A stretch of DNA of 64,000 nucleotides, from positions 1 to 64,000 of the forward strand of contig MKJV01000055.1 in assembly GCA_001942185.1 (NCBI GenBank), written 5' to 3'. The notes below the pieces were generated by a model. That model saw only the letters and a list, made by a program, of their open reading frames with translations. It did no database searches and was not told where the DNA came from. This DNA is from Pseudonocardia sp. CNS-004 (GTDB lineage: Bacteria > Actinomycetota > Actinomycetes > Mycobacteriales > Pseudonocardiaceae). Below are positions 50,914 through 62,761 of this stretch, in pieces. Every line of letters begins with the position of its first letter. Position 1 is the first letter of the stretch. The translations under genes were made by a program, and so were the position numbers.

Positions 50914-52368
50914 TCAGGCGATCTGGCGGTCCGTCGGGGCGATCGGCCTCGGGAGGACGTCGCGGCCCGTCAGGTAGGCGTCCACCCCGGCGGCCGCGGC
51001 GCGGCCCTCCGCGATGGCCCACACGATCAGGCTCTGGCCCCGGCCCATGTCACCGGCCGAGAACACGCCCTCGACGCTGGTCATGAACTGGTCGTTGCGG
51101 GCGACGTTGCCCCGCTGGTCCAGCTCCACGCCCAGGTCGGTGAGCAGCTTGCCCTTCTCGGGGCCGACGAAGCCCATGGCGAGCAGCACGAGCTGGGCGG
51201 GCAGCTCCGTCTCCGTGCCCTCGACGGGCACGAAGCGACCGTCGGCGTCGCGGGTGACCTCGACGATGCGCAGCGCCGCGAGCCTGCCGTCCTCGTCCGC
51301 GACGAACTCGGTGGTGTTCACCGAGAACAGCCGCTCGCCGCCCTCCTCGTGGGCCGACGACACCCGGTAGACCATCGGGTAGGTCGGCCAGGGCATGCCG
51401 GCCGTCCGCTTCTCGGGCGGCGTCGGCATGATCTCGAGCTGGGTGATCGAGCGGGCACCCTGCCGGTGGGCGGTGCCGAGGCAGTCGGCGCCGGTGTCAC
51501 CGCCACCGATGATCACCACGTCCTTGCCCTCCGCGGTGATCGGCGGGGCGTCGATGTCGCCCTGCTGCACGTGGTTGGCCCACGGCAGGTACTCCATGGC
51601 CTGGTAGACGCCCTCGGCCTCGCGGCCCTTCGCGGGCAGGTCGCGCCACGCGGTGGCCCCGCCCGCGAGCACGACGGCGTCGTACTCGGCGCGCAGCTGG
51701 TCGGCGGTGACGTCGGAGCCGACGTCGACCGACGCGCGGAAGGTGGTGCCCTCCGCCTCCATCTGGTCCAGGCGCCGGTCGAGCCTGCTCTTCTCCATCT
51801 TGAACTCGGGGATGCCGTAGCGCATCAGGCCGCCGATCCGGTCGGCGCGCTCGAACACCACGACGTCGTGGCCGACCCGGGTGAGCTGCTGCGCCGCGGC
51901 GAGCCCGGCGGGCCCGGACCCGACCACGGCAACTTTCTTGCCGGTCTTCGTGACGGGGGGCTGCGGGGCGACCCAGCCCTGCTCGAAGGCGTGGTCGATG
52001 ATCTGCAGCTCGACCTGCTTGATCGTGACCGCGTCGCTGTTGATCCCGAGCACGCACGCGGCCTCGCACGGGGCGGGGCACAGCGTCCCGGTGAACTCCG
52101 GGAAGTTGTTGGTGGCGTGCAGCCGTTCGATCGCCTCGCGCCAGTCGCCCCGGTAGACGAGGTTGTTCCACTCGGGGATGAGGTTGCCCAGCGGGCAGCC
52201 CTGGTGGCAGAACGGGATGCCGCAGTCCATGCAGCGGCTGGCCTGCTGCTCCAGCCTGCCGTCCGGGAACTCCTCGTAGACCTCCCGCCAGTCCATCAGC
52301 CGCAGCGGGACGGGACGGCGGGTCGGGGTCTCGCGGGGGACCTTCAGGAAGCCCTTCGGGTCAGCCAT
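50914..52368 (-). CDS. gltD: Glutamate synthase small subunit
   Basis: This 484-residue protein carries electrons from NADPH via FAD and two [4Fe-4S] clusters to the large subunit of glutamate synthase. The N-terminal cysteine sets are CMDCGIPFCHQGC and CPAPCEAAC; FAD motif VAVVGSGPAGLAAAQQL; NADPH motif VIIGGGDTGADC; and the late FAD motif VEGVFSAGDMGRGQSL. It is intact. ATG 52368 lies 8 bp inside the end of gltB, indicating co-translation with it. Confidence 0.97.
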   Translation of the reverse strand: MADPKGFLKVPRETPTRRPVPLRLMDWREVYEEFPDGRLEQQASRCMDCGIPFCHQGCPLGNLIPEWNNLVYRGDWREAIERLHATNNFPEFTGTLCPAPCEAACVLGINSDAVTIKQVELQIIDHAFEQGWVAPQPPVTKTGKKVAVVGSGPAGLAAAQQLTRVGHDVVVFERADRIGGLMRYGIPEFKMEKSRLDRRLDQMEAEGTTFRASVDVGSDVTADQLRAEYDAVVLAGGATAWRDLPAKGREAEGVYQAMEYLPWANHVQQGDIDAPPITAEGKDVVIIGGGDTGADCLGTAHRQGARSITQLEIMPTPPEKRTAGMPWPTYPMVYRVSSAHEEGGERLFSVNTTEFVADEDGRLAALRIVEVTRDADGRFVPVEGTETELPAQLVLLAMGFVGPEKGKLLTDLGVELDQRGNVARNDQFMTSVEGVFSAGDMGRGQSLIVWAIAEGRAAAAGVDAYLTGRDVLPRPIAPTDRQIA

Positions 52369-55300
52369 GCGCGGCCTCCATGATTGCCTGGTCGATGTCG
52401 CGGCCGTCGCGCTCGGCCGCGGCGCGGGCGTGCAGCACCCGCTTGTAGTCCTTGGGCATGACCTTGCCGAACCGTTCGACGGCGTCGTCCCAGTCGGTCA
52501 GCAGGGCGCGCGCGACCGTGGAGCCGGTCTCGGCGTGGTGGCGTTCGACCGTGTCGCGCAGGAACGCGCGGTCGTCGTCGTCGAGCGGGTCGATGTCGAC
52601 CATCTCGCCGTTGACGCGGTGCCGGGGCAGGTCGAGCACGTAGGCGGTGCCGCCCGACATACCGGCCGCGAAGTTGCGCCCGATGGTGCCGAGCACCACC
52701 ACGCGTCCGCCGGTCATGTACTCGCAGCCGTGGTCGCCCACACCCTCGACGACGGCGAGCGCGCCCGAGTTGCGCACGCAGAACCGCTCTCCGACGATGC
52801 CGCGGATGAACATCTCGCCGGAGGTGGCGCCGTAGCCGATGACGTTGCCGGCGATGACGTTCTCCTCGGCCACGAACGGGGCCGACGGGTCGGGGCGCAG
52901 CGTGAGGCGGCCACCCGACAGGCCCTTGCCGAAGTAGTCGTTGGTGTCGCCGACGAGCCGCAGCGTGATCCCCTTGGGCACGAACGCGCCGAAGCTCTGG
53001 CCGGCCGAGCCGGAGAGCGTGACGTCGATCGTGTCGTCGGGGAGGCCCTCACCGCCCCACCGCCGGGTGAGCTCGTAGCCGAGCATCGTGCCGACGGTGC
53101 GGTTGACGTTGCGGACCGGCAGGTCGAGGTGCACCTTGTCGCCGGAGGACAGCGCGCCCTCCGACAGCTGGATCAGCGTGTTGTCCAGGGCCTTCTCCAG
53201 GCCGTGGTCCTGCGACTTCGTGCGGTGCCGTGAGGCGCCCGGCGCGAGCCGCGGCATGTGGAAGATCGGCGAGAGGTCGAGCCCCTCGGTCTTCCAGTGC
53301 CGCACGGCGTCGTCGGTGTCGAGCATCTCGGCGTGGCCGACGGCCTCGGCGATCGAGCGGAACCCGAGCTGCGCGAGGTACTCGCGCACCTCCTCCGCGA
53401 CGAACCGCATGAAGTTGACGACGTACTCGGGCCGCCCGTCGAACCGCTTGCGCAGCTCGGGATTCTGGGTGGCGACGCCGACGGGGCAGGTGTCGAGGTG
53501 GCAGACCCGCATCATGATGCAGCCCGACACCACCAGCGGCGCGGTGGCGAAGCCGAACTCCTCGGCCCCGAGCAGCGCCGCGATGACGACGTCACGGCCG
53601 GTCTTGAGCTGGCCGTCGGCCTGCACGACGATCCGGTCGCGCAGGCCGTTGCGCAGCAGCGTCTGCTGGGTCTCCGCCAGCCCCAGCTCCCACGGCCCGC
53701 CCGCGTGCTTGATCGACGACAGCGGCGATGCGCCCGTGCCGCCGTCGTGGCCCGAGATGAGCACGACGTCGGAGTAGGCCTTCGCGACGCCCGCCGCGAC
53801 GGTGCCGACGCGACCTGGCTCACGAGCTTCACGTGGATGCGCGCGGTCGGGTTGGCGTTCTTGAGGTCGTGGATGAGCTGCTTGATGTCCTCGATCGAGT
53901 AGATGTCGTGGTGCGGGGGCGGTGAGATCAGCCCGACGCCCGGTGTGGAGTAGCGCGTCTTCGCGATCCACGGGTAGACCTTCGCGCCGGGCAGCTGCCC
54001 GCCCTCGCCGGGCTTGGCTCCCTGCGAGATCTTGATCTGCAGGTCGTCGGCGTTGACCAGGTACTCGCTGGTGACGCCGAACCGGCCGGAGGCGACCTGC
54101 TTGATCGAGCTGCGCCGGGAGTCGCCGTTCGCGTCGGCGGTGAAGCGGTCGGCGTCCTCGCCGCCCTCGCCGGTGTTCGACTTGCCGCCGAGGCGGTTCA
54201 TCGCGATGGCGAGGGTCTCGTGCATCTCCTTGGAGATCGACCCGTAGGAGATGGCGCCGGTGGCGAACCGCTTCACGATCTCGTCGACGGACTCGACCTC
54301 GTCGATCGGGACCGGCGGCCGGGTGCCCTCCTTGAAGCGGAACAGGCCGCGCAGCGTCATGAGCTTGCCCGCCTGCTCGTCGACGGCGCGGGTGTACTCC
54401 TTGAAGACCTCGTAGCGGCCCTGGCGGGTGGAGTGCTGCAGCTTGAACACCGTCTGCGGGTTGAACAGGTGCAGCTCGCCCTCGCGGCGCCACTGGTACT
54501 CGCCGCCCACCGGGAGGGTGCGGTGGCTGGGGCGCACGTCGTCGGCCGGGAACGCGCGGCGGTGCTGGATCAGCACCTCCTCGGCGATCTCGTCGAACCC
54601 GACGCCGCCCAGGCGCGAGGTGGTGCCCGCGAAGCACGAGTCGATGACGTCGGGGCCGAGCCCGATCGCCTCGAAGATCTGCGCGCCCGTGTAGGAGGCC
54701 ACGGTGGAGACGCCGATCTTCGACATCGTCTTGCGGACGCCCTTGCCGAGCGCCTTCACGAGGTTGCTCGCCGCCTGCTCGGCCGTGGACGCCGGGGATG
54801 TCGCCGCGCATGGCGAGGTCCTCGGCGGTGGCCATCGCCAGGTACGGGTTGACCGCGGCGGCGCCGTAGCCCAGCAGCAGCGCGATGTGGTGCACCTCGC
54901 GCGCGTCGCCCGCCTCGACGATGAGCCCCACCCTGCTGCGCGTCTTCTCCCGCACCAGGTGGTGGTGCACGGCGCCGGTGAGCAGCAGCGACGGGATGGG
55001 CGCGAAGTCCTTCGTGACCCCGCGGTTGGACAGCACGATCAGCCGGGCGCCGTCCTCGATCGCCTCGGAGACCTCGGTGCAGATCTCCTTCAGCCGCCGC
55101 TCCAGGCCTGCGCCGCCGTCGGCGGCCTTGAACACGCCCTTGGCCGTGACGCACGCGAAGCCGGGCAGCTCGCCGTCGTCGTTGATGTGGATGATCTTGG
55201 CGAGGTCGTCGTTGCCGAGCACCGGGAACGGCACGACGACCGTCCTGCAGTTCGCAGGGGTGGCGTCGAGCAGGTTCTGCTCGGGGCCGAGCAGGCTCTG

Positions 55301-56947
55301 CAGCGACGTCACGAGCTCCTCGCGGATCGCGTCCAACGGCGGGTTCGTGACCTGCGCGAACAGCTGCGTGAAGTAGTCGAACATCTGCCGGGGACGCTCC
55401 GAGAACGGAGCGAGGGGCGCGTCGTTGCCCATCGAGCCGATCGGTTCGGCCCCGGTGGTCGCCATCGGCTTGAGGAGGATGTTGAGCTCCTCCTCCGTGT
55501 AGCCGAACGACTGCTGTCGGTGGGTGATCGCGGCGTGGTCGTAGATCTCCCGCTCGCGCACCGGCAGCTCGTCCAGGTGGATGAGCCCGGCGTGCAGCCA
55601 CTCGGCGTACGGGTGCTCGGCCGCGAGCGCGCCCTTGATCTCGGCGTCGTCGAGGAGGCGGCCCTGTGCGGTGTCGACGAGGAACATGCGGCCCGGCTCG
55701 AGGCGGCCCTTGCGGACCACGGCCGACGGCTCGACGTCCAGCACGCCCACCTCGGACGCGAGCACGACCGTGCCGTCCTCGGTGATCCAGTAGCGCGCGG
55801 GGCGGAGGCCGTTGCGGTCGAGCACGGCGCCGATCTGGGTGCCGTCGGTGAAACAGACCAGCGCGGGCCCGTCCCACGGCTCCATCAGCGTGGAGTGGAA
55901 CTCGTAGAAGGCCCGGCGCGCCGGGTCCATCTCGTCGTGGTTCTCCCACGCCTCCGGGATCATCATCAGCACGGCGTGCGGGAGGCTGCGCCCACCGAGG
56001 TGCAGGAGCTCGAGCACCTCGTCGAACGTGGCGGAGTCGCTCGCGTCCGGCGTGACGATGGGGGACAGCCGCGCGAGGTCACCGGGGATGAGGTCGGACT
56101 CCAGCAGCGCCTCGCGGGACGCCATCCAGTTCCGGTTGCCGCGCAGCGTGTTGATCTCGCCGTTGTGGGCGACGTACCGGTACGGGTGGGCCAACGGCCA
56201 CGCCGGGAACGTGTTGGTGGAGAACCGGGAGTGCACCACGGCGAGCGCGCTCGTGACCCGCTCGTCGGACAGGTCCGGGTAGAACGCCTCGACCTGCGGC
56301 TCGGCGAGCATGCCCTTGTAGACGATCGTGCGCGGCGAGAGGCTCGGGAAGTAGACGCCGGTGGAGTGCTGCGCACGCTTGCGCAGGCAGAACGTGCGGC
56401 GCTCCAGCTCGATGCCGGTCTCCCCGGCCCGCCCGGCGACGAACAGCTGGCGGAAGCCCGGCATGGCGTCGCGCGCCATCGGCCCCAGGTCGGCGGCGTC
56501 GGGGTCGACCGGCAGTTCGCGCCAGCCCAGTACCTCGAGGCCTTCCTCGGCGGCGATCTTCTCGATCTCGGCCACGACGACGTCGGCGTCGGCCCTCTCA
56601 GCGGGCAGGAACGCCGTGCCGACGGCGTAGCCGCCCGCCGACGGCAGCGGGAATCCCGCGACGGCCCGGAAGAACGCGTCGGGCACCTGGATCAGGATGC
56701 CCGCGCCGTCCCCGGTGTTGGCCTCCGCGCCGCGTGCGCCGCGGTGCTCCATCCGCAACAGCGCTGTGAGCGCCTTGCGGACGATGCCGTGGCCGCGGCG
56801 GCCGGCGAGATCGGCGACGAAGGCGACGCCACAGGCGTCGTGCTCGAACTCGGGGTCGTAGAGCCCGGACGAGGTACCCGCTGAGATCGCAGCCAAGAGT
56901 GCCTCCTGTCGGTCGTCGCCCGTTGTTGGATCGGTGCACCCCGACAT
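52361..56947 (-). CDS. gltB: Glutamate synthase large subunit
   Basis: This ferredoxin/NADPH-type GOGAT large subunit makes two glutamates from glutamine and 2-oxoglutarate. An N-terminal class II amidotransferase has its catalytic Cys in [12 protein letters not shown] and [16 protein letters not shown]; the central and FMN-binding parts read [19 protein letters not shown] and [21 protein letters not shown]; the [3Fe-4S] cysteines are [12 protein letters not shown]; the C-terminal beta-helix ends [23 protein letters not shown]. About 1,528 residues. Two shifts occur, near 54790 (one extra or two missing bases) and 53812 (one G missing); between them the frame differs. GltB is a core enzyme, so these are probably sequence errors. 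Confidence 0.95.
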   Translation of the reverse strand: MSGCTDPTTGDDRQEALLAAISAGTSSGLYDPEFEHDACGVAFVADLAGRRGHGIVRKALTALLRMEHRGARGAEANTGDGAGILIQVPDAFFRAVAGFPLPSAGGYAVGTAFLPAERADADVVVAEIEKIAAEEGLEVLGWRELPVDPDAADLGPMARDAMPGFRQLFVAGRAGETGIELERRTFCLRKRAQHSTGVYFPSLSPRTIVYKGMLAEPQVEAFYPDLSDERVTSALAVVHSRFSTNTFPAWPLAHPYRYVAHNGEINTLRGNRNWMASREALLESDLIPGDLARLSPIVTPDASDSATFDEVLELLHLGGRSLPHAVLMMIPEAWENHDEMDPARRAFYEFHSTLMEPWDGPALVCFTDGTQIGAVLDRNGLRPARYWITEDGTVVLASEVGVLDVEPSAVVRKGRLEPGRMFLVDTAQGRLLDDAEIKGALAAEHPYAEWLHAGLIHLDELPVREREIYDHAAITHRQQSFGYTEEELNILLKPMATTGAEPIGSMGNDAPLAPFSERPRQMFDYFTQLFAQVTNPPLDAIREELVTSLQSLLGPEQNLLDATPANCRTVVVPFPVLGNDDLAKIIHINDDGELPGFACVTAKGVFKAADGGAGLERRLKEICTEVSEAIEDGARLIVLSNRGVTKDFAPIPSLLLTGAVHHHLVREKTRSRVGLIVEAGDAREVHHIALLLGYGAAAVNPYLAMATAEDLAMRGDIPGVHGRAGGEQPREGARQGRPQDDVEDRRLHRGLLHGRADLRGDRARPRRHRLVLRGHHLAPGRRRVRRDRRGGADPAPPRVPGRRRAPQPPHPPGGRRVPVAPRGRAAPVQPADGVQAAALHPPGPLRGLQGVHPRRRRAGGQAHDAARPVPLQGGHPAAGPDRRGRVRRRDREAVRHRRHLLRVDLQGDARDPRHRDEPPRRQVEHRRGRRGRRPLHRRRERRLPAQLDQAGRLRPVRRHQRVPGQRRRPADQDLAGSQARRGRAAARREGLPVDREDALLHTGRRADLTAPAPRHLLDRGHQAAHPRPQERQPDRAHPREAREPGRVGTVAAGVAKAYSDVVLISGHDGGTGASPLSSIKHAGGPWELGLAETQQTLLRNGLRDRIVVQADGQLKTGRDVVIAALLGAEEFGFATAPLVVSGCIMMRVCHLDTCPVGVATQNPELRKRFDGRPEYVVNFMRFVAEEVREYLAQLGFRSIAEAVGHAEMLDTDDAVRHWKTEGLDLSPIFHMPRLAPGASRHRTKSQDHGLEKALDNTLIQLSEGALSSGDKVHLDLPVRNVNRTVGTMLGYELTRRWGGEGLPDDTIDVTLSGSAGQSFGAFVPKGITLRLVGDTNDYFGKGLSGGRLTLRPDPSAPFVAEENVIAGNVIGYGATSGEMFIRGIVGERFCVRNSGALAVVEGVGDHGCEYMTGGRVVVLGTIGRNFAAGMSGGTAYVLDLPRHRVNGEMVDIDPLDDDDRAFLRDTVERHHAETGSTVARALLTDWDDAVERFGKVMPKDYKRVLHARAAAERDGRDIDQAIMEAAHG

Positions 56948-57351
56948 GCATCGGGACGACGGCGTGACGAGTGTGTGGTGGTCGGACGTGCTGGAATGGA
57001 GGAGTATCGACGGCGTCTGGCTACTCCGCCGGGTCTAGCGTGGTCACGCGTGCAGCGCAGCACCGTGCGTCCGGACGTTGTGGGCCTCGGACACCGGCAC
57101 GATGGCCGGTCGCCGTCGGTGGGGCGCCGGCCGGGGTTGAACGCACGGGTGCGAGCGCGCACGCGTCAGCGGGTGCGGTTTCGCCGGAACAATGTCGCAC
57201 GTCGGCGCGGCGATTCGCCAGTGAGAGCTGCGGTGACCACATCGGGCGGCCTTGAACGCGCGGGAACCGCCGTACTCCCTGTAATGTGTACGGCCGGTTG
57301 CAGCGGTGTGACCGAAATGCCGAGCTCGCCGACCCGCACCATACCCGCGTG
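56948..57351. other. Divergent intergenic region upstream of gltB
   Basis: This region of about 400 bp separates the minus-strand gltB from the plus-strand FhuF-like gene, so it should hold both promoters. A few AT-richer words occur (for example CTGTAATGTGTAC near 57280), but no clear operator, RNA gene or credible ORF was found. Confidence 0.6.
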
Positions 57352-58065
57352 GTGAGCGCGCGACGACATGACGTGACGAAGGGCAGGCTCCCGGCCGTGG
57401 ACGTGCCCTCGATCCTCGCCGACGTGGCGGGCCTCGGCCCGTTCTTCACGCTCGGCAGCGGTCGCGGCGAGCGGCCACTGGCCGACCCGGTTCCGGTGCG
57501 GGAGCGGATCGCGCACGTCGGCCGTGCGCTGGGCGGTGAGGAGCGGGTGGCGGCGTCGCTCGCGTTCCAGGGGTTCGTGGCGCAGCTGGTCTCCGCGCCG
57601 TACGCGGCCGCGGTGCTGCATTCGGCGATGCCGGTGATCGACCCCGCCACGGCGTGGTGGCGACGCGCCGACGACGGCGGCTGGGCGGTGCGCACCGACG
57701 CCGTGGACCTCGCAGCGGCCGCTGCGCTCCCCGCGCTGCTGGACGGCCTGGTCGGCCCGCTCGTCGGCGTGGTCAGGGCGCAGGTGCCGGTCGCCGAACG
57801 GCTGCTGTGGGGCAACGCGGCGTCGGCGGTGGCCGCAGCCAAGCGGTTGCTCGTGGTGCAGCGACCCGAGGTGGCCTGCCGAGCTGCCGACGTTGCGGCA
57901 GCGGTGCTCGCCCGCGGGTCGTTCGCCGGGGCGGGGGAGCTGCTGCCCCCGCGCGAGCCCGACCGCGTCTGGACGTTCCGCAGACGCAGCTGCTGCCTCT
58001 ACTACCGCGTGCCCGCGAGCGGGGGTCTGTGCGACGACTGCGTACTGGTCCGGCGTCCGGGCTGA
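57352..58065 (+). CDS. FhuF-like [2Fe-2S] protein
   Basis: This protein of about 237 residues ends with the FhuF signature, a Cys pair then two Cys (CC-x11-C-x2-C in RSCCLYYRVPASGGLCDDC), which binds a [2Fe-2S] cluster in siderophore ferric reductases. The rest is helical with QGFVAQLVSAPYAAAVL, typical of the family. GTG 57352 or 57373 could be the start; neither has a good binding site. A role in releasing iron from siderophores is plausible. No siderophore genes are nearby. Confidence 0.75.
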   Translation: MSARRHDVTKGRLPAVDVPSILADVAGLGPFFTLGSGRGERPLADPVPVRERIAHVGRALGGEERVAASLAFQGFVAQLVSAPYAAAVLHSAMPVIDPATAWWRRADDGGWAVRTDAVDLAAAAALPALLDGLVGPLVGVVRAQVPVAERLLWGNAASAVAAAKRLLVVQRPEVACRAADVAAAVLARGSFAGAGELLPPREPDRVWTFRRRSCCLYYRVPASGGLCDDCVLVRRPG

Positions 58066-58229
58066 CGGGCGCGGCGGGCCCGCGCTGCCGCCCGCCCGGG
58101 ATCCCACCGGCCCGACCCGTAGACTCGCGGGAACGGCCGGCCCGGTGCCCGATGGCCGGGCCCGTCAGCGGACCCACCTCGCCCGCGGTCCGCGCGCACA
58201 TCCCCGTACAACCGAGGAGTAGTCCCACC

Positions 58230-59681
58230 GTGAAGAGCACCGTCGAGCGGCTGAGCCCGACGCGAGTCCGCATCAACGTCGAGGTGCCCTTCGACGAGCT
58301 GAAGCCGGACTTCGACCGGGCCTACAAGAAGATCGCGCAGCAGGTCAGGGTGCCGGGCTTCCGCCCCGGCAAGGTGCCGGCCCGCATCATCGAGGCCCGC
58401 CTCGGCCGCGCCGCGGTGCTCAACGAGGTCGTCAACGATGCGGTCCCCGCCAAGTACAGCGAGGCCGTCACCGCCGCCGAGGACGTCAACCCGATCGGGC
58501 GGCCCGACATCGAGGTCACCGAGATCGCCGACAACGACAAACTGGCCTTCAAGGCCGAGGTCGACGTCCGCCCGGAGATCGAGCTGCCGGACCTCTCCAC
58601 GCTCTCCGTCTCCGTCGACGACGTCGAGGTCAGCGACGCCGACGTCGAGGAGCAGCTGGACAACCTGCGCGCCCGGTTCGGCACCCTCGCCGGCGTCGAG
58701 CGCCCGGCGGCCGAGGACGACTTCGTCCTGATCGACCTGTCGGCCACCGTCGACGGTGAGGTCGTCGAGGACGCCACCACCACCGGGTTCTCCTACCAGG
58801 TGGGCCAGGGCGGCCTCATCGACGGCATCGACGAGGCGATCGTGGGCCTGTCGGCCGACGAGGAGGCCACGTTCACCTCCCGGCTGGTGGCCGGCGAGTT
58901 CGCCGACAAGGACGCCGAGGTCACCGTCAAGGTCACGGCCGTCAAGGAGCGCCAGCTCCCCGAGGCCGACGACGAGTTCGCCCAGCTCGCCAGCGAGTTC
59001 GACACGCTCGAGGAGCTCACCGCCGACCTGCGCGAGCGGCTCGGCCGGGTCCGGCGGATGGAGCAGGTCACGCAGGCCCGCGACAAGATCCTCGACACCA
59101 TCCTCGACACCACCGAGGTGCCGCTGCCGGAGTCCGTGGTCCAGGCCGACGTCGACTCCGCCGTCCACGACGCCGTCCACCCCTTCGACCACGACGAGGC
59201 GAAGTTCGAGGAGTTCCTCGTCTCGCAGGGGCAGACCCGCGAGCAGTTCGACACCGAGACCAAGGAGGCTGCGGAGAAGTCCGTCCGCACCCGCCTCCTG
59301 CTCGACGCGCTCGCCGAGCGCGAGCAGACCACGGTGAGCGAGCAGGAGCTCACCGAGCGCATCGTCTTCCAGGCGCAGCAGTACCAGATGCAGCCGGAGG
59401 AGTTCGTGCGGCGCATCCAGGAGGCGGGTCAGCTCGGCGCGGTCTACTCCGACGTGCGGCGCAGCAAGGCGCTCATCGCCGCGGTGCGCGCGGCCACCGT
59501 CACCGACGCATCGGGCAACGCCGTCGACATGTCCGACCTCCTCGGTGACGACGAGCCGGAGGACACCGAGTCGTCGGAGGACACCGAGAGCTCGGAGGCC
59601 ACCGAGACGTCGGAGGCGGGCGAGGTCGCGGAGGACGCTCCGGGCGCCGCCACCGAGGAGAAGGCGTCCACCTCCTCCTGA
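58230..59681 (+). CDS. tig: Trigger factor
   Basis: This ribosome-bound chaperone (about 483 residues) has the N-terminal ribosome-binding signature [10 protein letters not shown], a central FKBP-type domain ([19 protein letters not shown]) and a long helical C-terminal chaperone part. It ends in an acidic, Glu/Ser/Thr-rich tail of about 40 residues common in actinobacteria. GTG 58230 follows GAGGAG. It precedes the clpP operon, the usual actinobacterial order. Intact. Confidence 0.97.
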   Translation: MKSTVERLSPTRVRINVEVPFDELKPDFDRAYKKIAQQVRVPGFRPGKVPARIIEARLGRAAVLNEVVNDAVPAKYSEAVTAAEDVNPIGRPDIEVTEIADNDKLAFKAEVDVRPEIELPDLSTLSVSVDDVEVSDADVEEQLDNLRARFGTLAGVERPAAEDDFVLIDLSATVDGEVVEDATTTGFSYQVGQGGLIDGIDEAIVGLSADEEATFTSRLVAGEFADKDAEVTVKVTAVKERQLPEADDEFAQLASEFDTLEELTADLRERLGRVRRMEQVTQARDKILDTILDTTEVPLPESVVQADVDSAVHDAVHPFDHDEAKFEEFLVSQGQTREQFDTETKEAAEKSVRTRLLLDALAEREQTTVSEQELTERIVFQAQQYQMQPEEFVRRIQEAGQLGAVYSDVRRSKALIAAVRAATVTDASGNAVDMSDLLGDDEPEDTESSEDTESSEATETSEAGEVAEDAPGAATEEKASTSS

Positions 59682-59793
59682 GGGCGGCACGCCCACAGCG
59701 AACAACCTGGCCGTACGCGGCGGATGCACGGCCCGTCCGCGTAGGGTCGCATTCGATGGACACGCGAGCCGAACCAGCAGAAGGCAGGGTGAA

Positions 59794-60455
59794 GTGAGGC
59801 CAGAGGAAATCGGCCCGCGTACGGCGGACCGACTCGTCGGAGAGACGATGCGGCGGGGCGGCGCGCCCGCGTCGATGACGCTGGGCGACTCTGTGTACGA
59901 GCGGCTGTTGCAGCAGCGCATCATCGTGCTCGGCCAGCAGGTGGACTCGGAGATCTCCAACCGCATCGCGGCGCAGATGCTGCTGCTCGCGGGCGAGGAC
60001 GCGGAATCCGACATCTCCCTCTACATCAACTCGCCCGGCGGCTCGGTGCCGGACGGTATGGCCATCTTCGACACGATGCAGTTCATCCCGTGCGACGTCG
60101 CACCTACGGGATGGGCATGGCCGCCTCCATGGGGCAGTTCCTGCTCTCGGCGGGCACGCCCGGCAAGCGGTACGCGCTGCCGCACTGCCAGATCCTGATG
60201 CACCAGCCGTCGGCGGGTGTCGGTGGCACCGAGTCCGACATCTCCATCCAGGCGGAGCTGTTCAAGCGCCACAAGCGTGAGATGGCGGAGCTCATCGCCG
60301 AGCACACCGGCCAGACGGTCGAGCGGATCATCGCCGACTTCGACCGCGACCGGTGGTTCTCCGCGCAGGAGGCGCTCGAGTACGGCTTCGTCGACCACGT
60401 GATCTCCCGCGCCGGGCAGATCCCCGACGCGAACCAGAACGGGAGCGCCCGATGA
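59794..60455 (+). CDS. clpP1: ClpP1 proteolytic subunit
   Basis: This is a serine-protease subunit of the Clp complex. The catalytic Ser is in [10 protein letters not shown], the His in [11 protein letters not shown] and the Asp in ADFDRDRW. The hydrophobic contact region [15 protein letters not shown] appears as [14 protein letters not shown] one-base loss near 60100 splits it (GTC GCC ACC read as GTCGCACC). Because ClpP1P2 is essential in mycobacteria, a real frameshift is very unlikely. Corrected length is about 220 residues; GTG 59794 chosen. Its stop overlaps the clpP2 start. Confidence 0.95.
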
Positions 60456-61105
60456 GCAACATGTGGACGCCGTCGGGGGGTCGTGCTCCCGAGCCGGCGC
60501 AGTCCCGGTACGTGCTGCCGTCCTTCGTGGAGCGCACGAGCTACGGGGTCAAGGAGTCCAACCCGTACAACAAGCTCTTCGAGGAGCGCATCATCTTCCT
60601 CGGGGTGCAGATCGACGACGCGTCGGCCAACGACGTGATGGCGCAGCTGCTGTGCCTGGAGTCGGCCGACCCGGACCGCGAGATCAGCATGTACATCAAC
60701 TCGCCGGGCGGGTCGTTCACGTCGCTGATGGCGATCTACGACACGATGCAGTTCATCCGCCCGGACATCCAGACGGTCTGCCTCGGGCAGGCCGCGTCCG
60801 CGGCGGCGGTGCTGCTCGCGGCCGGCACGCCGGGGCGCCGCCTCGCCGTGCAGAACGCGCGCGTGCTGATCCACCAGCCCGCCACCGAGGGCTTCTACGG
60901 CCAGGTGTCGGACCTGGAGATCCAGGCCGCCGAGATCTCCCGCATGCGCAGGCTGCTGGAGAGCACGCTGGCCCACCACACCAACCGCACCCCCGAACAG
61001 GTGCACGACGACATCGAGCGGGACCGGATCCTCACGGCCGAAGAGGCCAAGGAGTACGGGATCGTCGACGAGATCATCCAGAGCCGCAAGCTCTCCGCGG
61101 TCTGA
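60452..61105 (+). CDS. clpP2: ClpP2 proteolytic subunit
   Basis: This 217-residue second subunit forms the mixed ClpP1P2 barrel. The catalytic Ser is in [11 protein letters not shown], the His in [10 protein letters not shown] and the Asp in [12 protein letters not shown]. The start overlaps the clpP1 stop (ATGA), and the downstream gene is clpX. It is intact. Confidence 0.97.
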   Translation: MSNMWTPSGGRAPEPAQSRYVLPSFVERTSYGVKESNPYNKLFEERIIFLGVQIDDASANDVMAQLLCLESADPDREISMYINSPGGSFTSLMAIYDTMQFIRPDIQTVCLGQAASAAAVLLAAGTPGRRLAVQNARVLIHQPATEGFYGQVSDLEIQAAEISRMRRLLESTLAHHTNRTPEQVHDDIERDRILTAEEAKEYGIVDEIIQSRKLSAV

Positions 61106-61286
61106 CACGTTCACGAGGCGCGGTCGGCGCCGGTCCGAGAAGGGCCGGCGTCGACCGTCCGCCGACCGTCGCCGAATCTCCGGTGCGCGAAGCTCCCCGG
61201 GGACCGGGTCGGACGGGTACCGTCCAGAGAGCGCGCCTTCCCGGACCCGCCGGGGCAGCGCAGAGAAGGATTTGGGGTCTGCACTC

Positions 61287-62570
61287 ATGGCACGCATCGG
61301 CGACGGCGGTGACCTGCTCAAGTGCTCGTTCTGCGGGAAGAGCCAGAAGCAGGTCAAGAAACTGATCGCCGGTCCTGGGGTCTACATCTGCGACGAGTGC
61401 ATCGATCTCTGCAACGAGATCATCGAGGAGGAGCTGGCCGAAGCGGGTGAGGTCAAGCTCGACGAGCTGCCCAAGCCGGCCGAGATCCACGAGTTCCTCG
61501 ACCAGTACGTCGTCGGGCAGGCCCAGACGAAGCGCACGTTGTCGGTGGCGGTCTACAACCACTACAAGCGCATCCAGGCCGGCGAACGCCGCGGTGGCGG
61601 CGACAGTGGCGACGGCATCGAGATCGCCAAGTCCAACATCCTCATGCTCGGCCCCACCGGCTGCGGCAAGACCTACCTGGCGCAGACCCTGGCCAAGCTG
61701 CTCAACGTGCCGTTCGCGATCGCCGATGCCACGGCGCTCACCGAGGCCGGGTACGTGGGCGAGGACGTCGAGAACATCCTGCTCAAGCTGATCCAGGCCG
61801 CCGACTACGACGTCAAGCGCGCCGAGACCGGCATCATCTACATCGACGAGGTCGACAAGATCGCCCGCAAGTCGGAGAACCCGTCGATCACGCGCGACGT
61901 CTCCGGTGAGGGCGTGCAGCAGGCGCTGTTGAAGATCCTGGAGGGCACCACCGCGAGCGTGCCGCCGCAGGGCGGGCGCAAGCACCCCCACCAGGAGTTC
62001 ATCCAGATCGACACCACCAACGTGCTGTTCATCGTGGCCGGCGCGTTCGCGGGTCTCGAGAAGATCATCGGCGACCGCGTGGGCAAGCGTGGCCTCGGTT
62101 TCGGCGCCGAGATCCGCTCCAAGCGCGAGGTCGACCCGGCCGAGAGCTTCGGCGAGACGCTGCCCGAGGACCTCATCAAGTTCGGCCTGATCCCCGAGTT
62201 CATCGGGCGCCTGCCGATCGTCGCCTCGGTCACCTCGCTGGACAAGGACGCCCTCGTCAAGATCCTCACCGAGCCGCGCAACGCACTGGTGAAGCAGTAC
62301 CGCAAGCTGTTCGAGATGGACGGCGTGGAGCTGGAGTTCACCGAGGACGCGCTCGAAGCGGTGGCCGACCAGGCCATCCTGCGCGGCACCGGTGCCCGTG
62401 GCCTCCGAGCGATCATGGAGGAGGTGCTGCTGCCCTGCATGTACGACATCCCGAGCCGTGATGACGTGGCGAAGGTCGTCGTCACCGGCCAGACGGTACG
62501 CAGCAACGTCAACCCCACGATCGTCCCGCGCACGCCTGCCCGCCGGGAGCGGCGCGAGCGCTCCGCCTGA
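61287..62570 (+). CDS. clpX: ClpX, ATP-dependent unfoldase
   Basis: This AAA+ partner of ClpP1P2 selects and unfolds substrates. The N-terminal zinc domain is CSFCGKS...CDECIDLC, Walker [11 protein letters not shown], Walker [11 protein letters not shown], sensor/pore elements GYVGED and RGLGFGAE, and the C-terminal [14 protein letters not shown]. It is 427 residues, normal length. ATG 61287 ([13 protein letters not shown]) is the conventional start. It is separated from clpP2 by 180 bp, so it may also have its own promoter. Confidence 0.97.
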   Translation: MARIGDGGDLLKCSFCGKSQKQVKKLIAGPGVYICDECIDLCNEIIEEELAEAGEVKLDELPKPAEIHEFLDQYVVGQAQTKRTLSVAVYNHYKRIQAGERRGGGDSGDGIEIAKSNILMLGPTGCGKTYLAQTLAKLLNVPFAIADATALTEAGYVGEDVENILLKLIQAADYDVKRAETGIIYIDEVDKIARKSENPSITRDVSGEGVQQALLKILEGTTASVPPQGGRKHPHQEFIQIDTTNVLFIVAGAFAGLEKIIGDRVGKRGLGFGAEIRSKREVDPAESFGETLPEDLIKFGLIPEFIGRLPIVASVTSLDKDALVKILTEPRNALVKQYRKLFEMDGVELEFTEDALEAVADQAILRGTGARGLRAIMEEVLLPCMYDIPSRDDVAKVVVTGQTVRSNVNPTIVPRTPARRERRERSA

Positions 62571-62584
62571 GCTACCACCCGAGT

Positions 62585-62614
62585 GACGCCGGTCCGCGCA
62601 TCGCGGGCCGCGTC
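62585..62614 (+). terminator. Imperfect GC hairpin after clpX
   Basis: GACGCCGGTCCGCG and CGCGGGCCGCGTC can pair with small mismatches around a 3-base loop, followed by GCTGTTT. It lies 15 bp after the clpX stop. Termination is likely but not certain. Confidence 0.5.
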
Positions 62615-62634
62615 GCTGTTTCAGCGGTCCGCCG

Positions 62635-62663
62635 CTCGTCGGCCGTTCGTCGACCGTTCGTCG
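62635..62663. promoter_or_regulatory. Three heptamers at 11-bp spacing
   Basis: CTCGTCG-GCCG-TTCGTCG-ACCG-TTCGTCG is three 7-bp words with 4-bp gaps, about 100 bp upstream of the OFA transporter start. A short palindrome ATACCGTAT follows at 62671. The spacing is that of SARP-type sites, but the words are low-complexity in this GC-rich sequence. Confidence 0.35.
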
Positions 62664-62761
62664 CGACTGCATACCGTATGACCCACCCTCCGTTGCGGGT
62701 TCAACCATCGTGATCTACGTTCACGCGGTTCGTGTCGCTCGACGCTCTCGAGGGAGCTGCA

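Noticed and set aside
54704..56884. A 726-codon plus-strand frame opposite gltB
   Set aside because: It is an antisense shadow of a certain gene, with no motifs and a composition of Arg/Gly/Val repeats.
56948..57351. Minus-strand open frame covering the gltB upstream region
   Set aside because: It is antisense to the FhuF-like gene for most of its length, with no recognisable domain or start signal.
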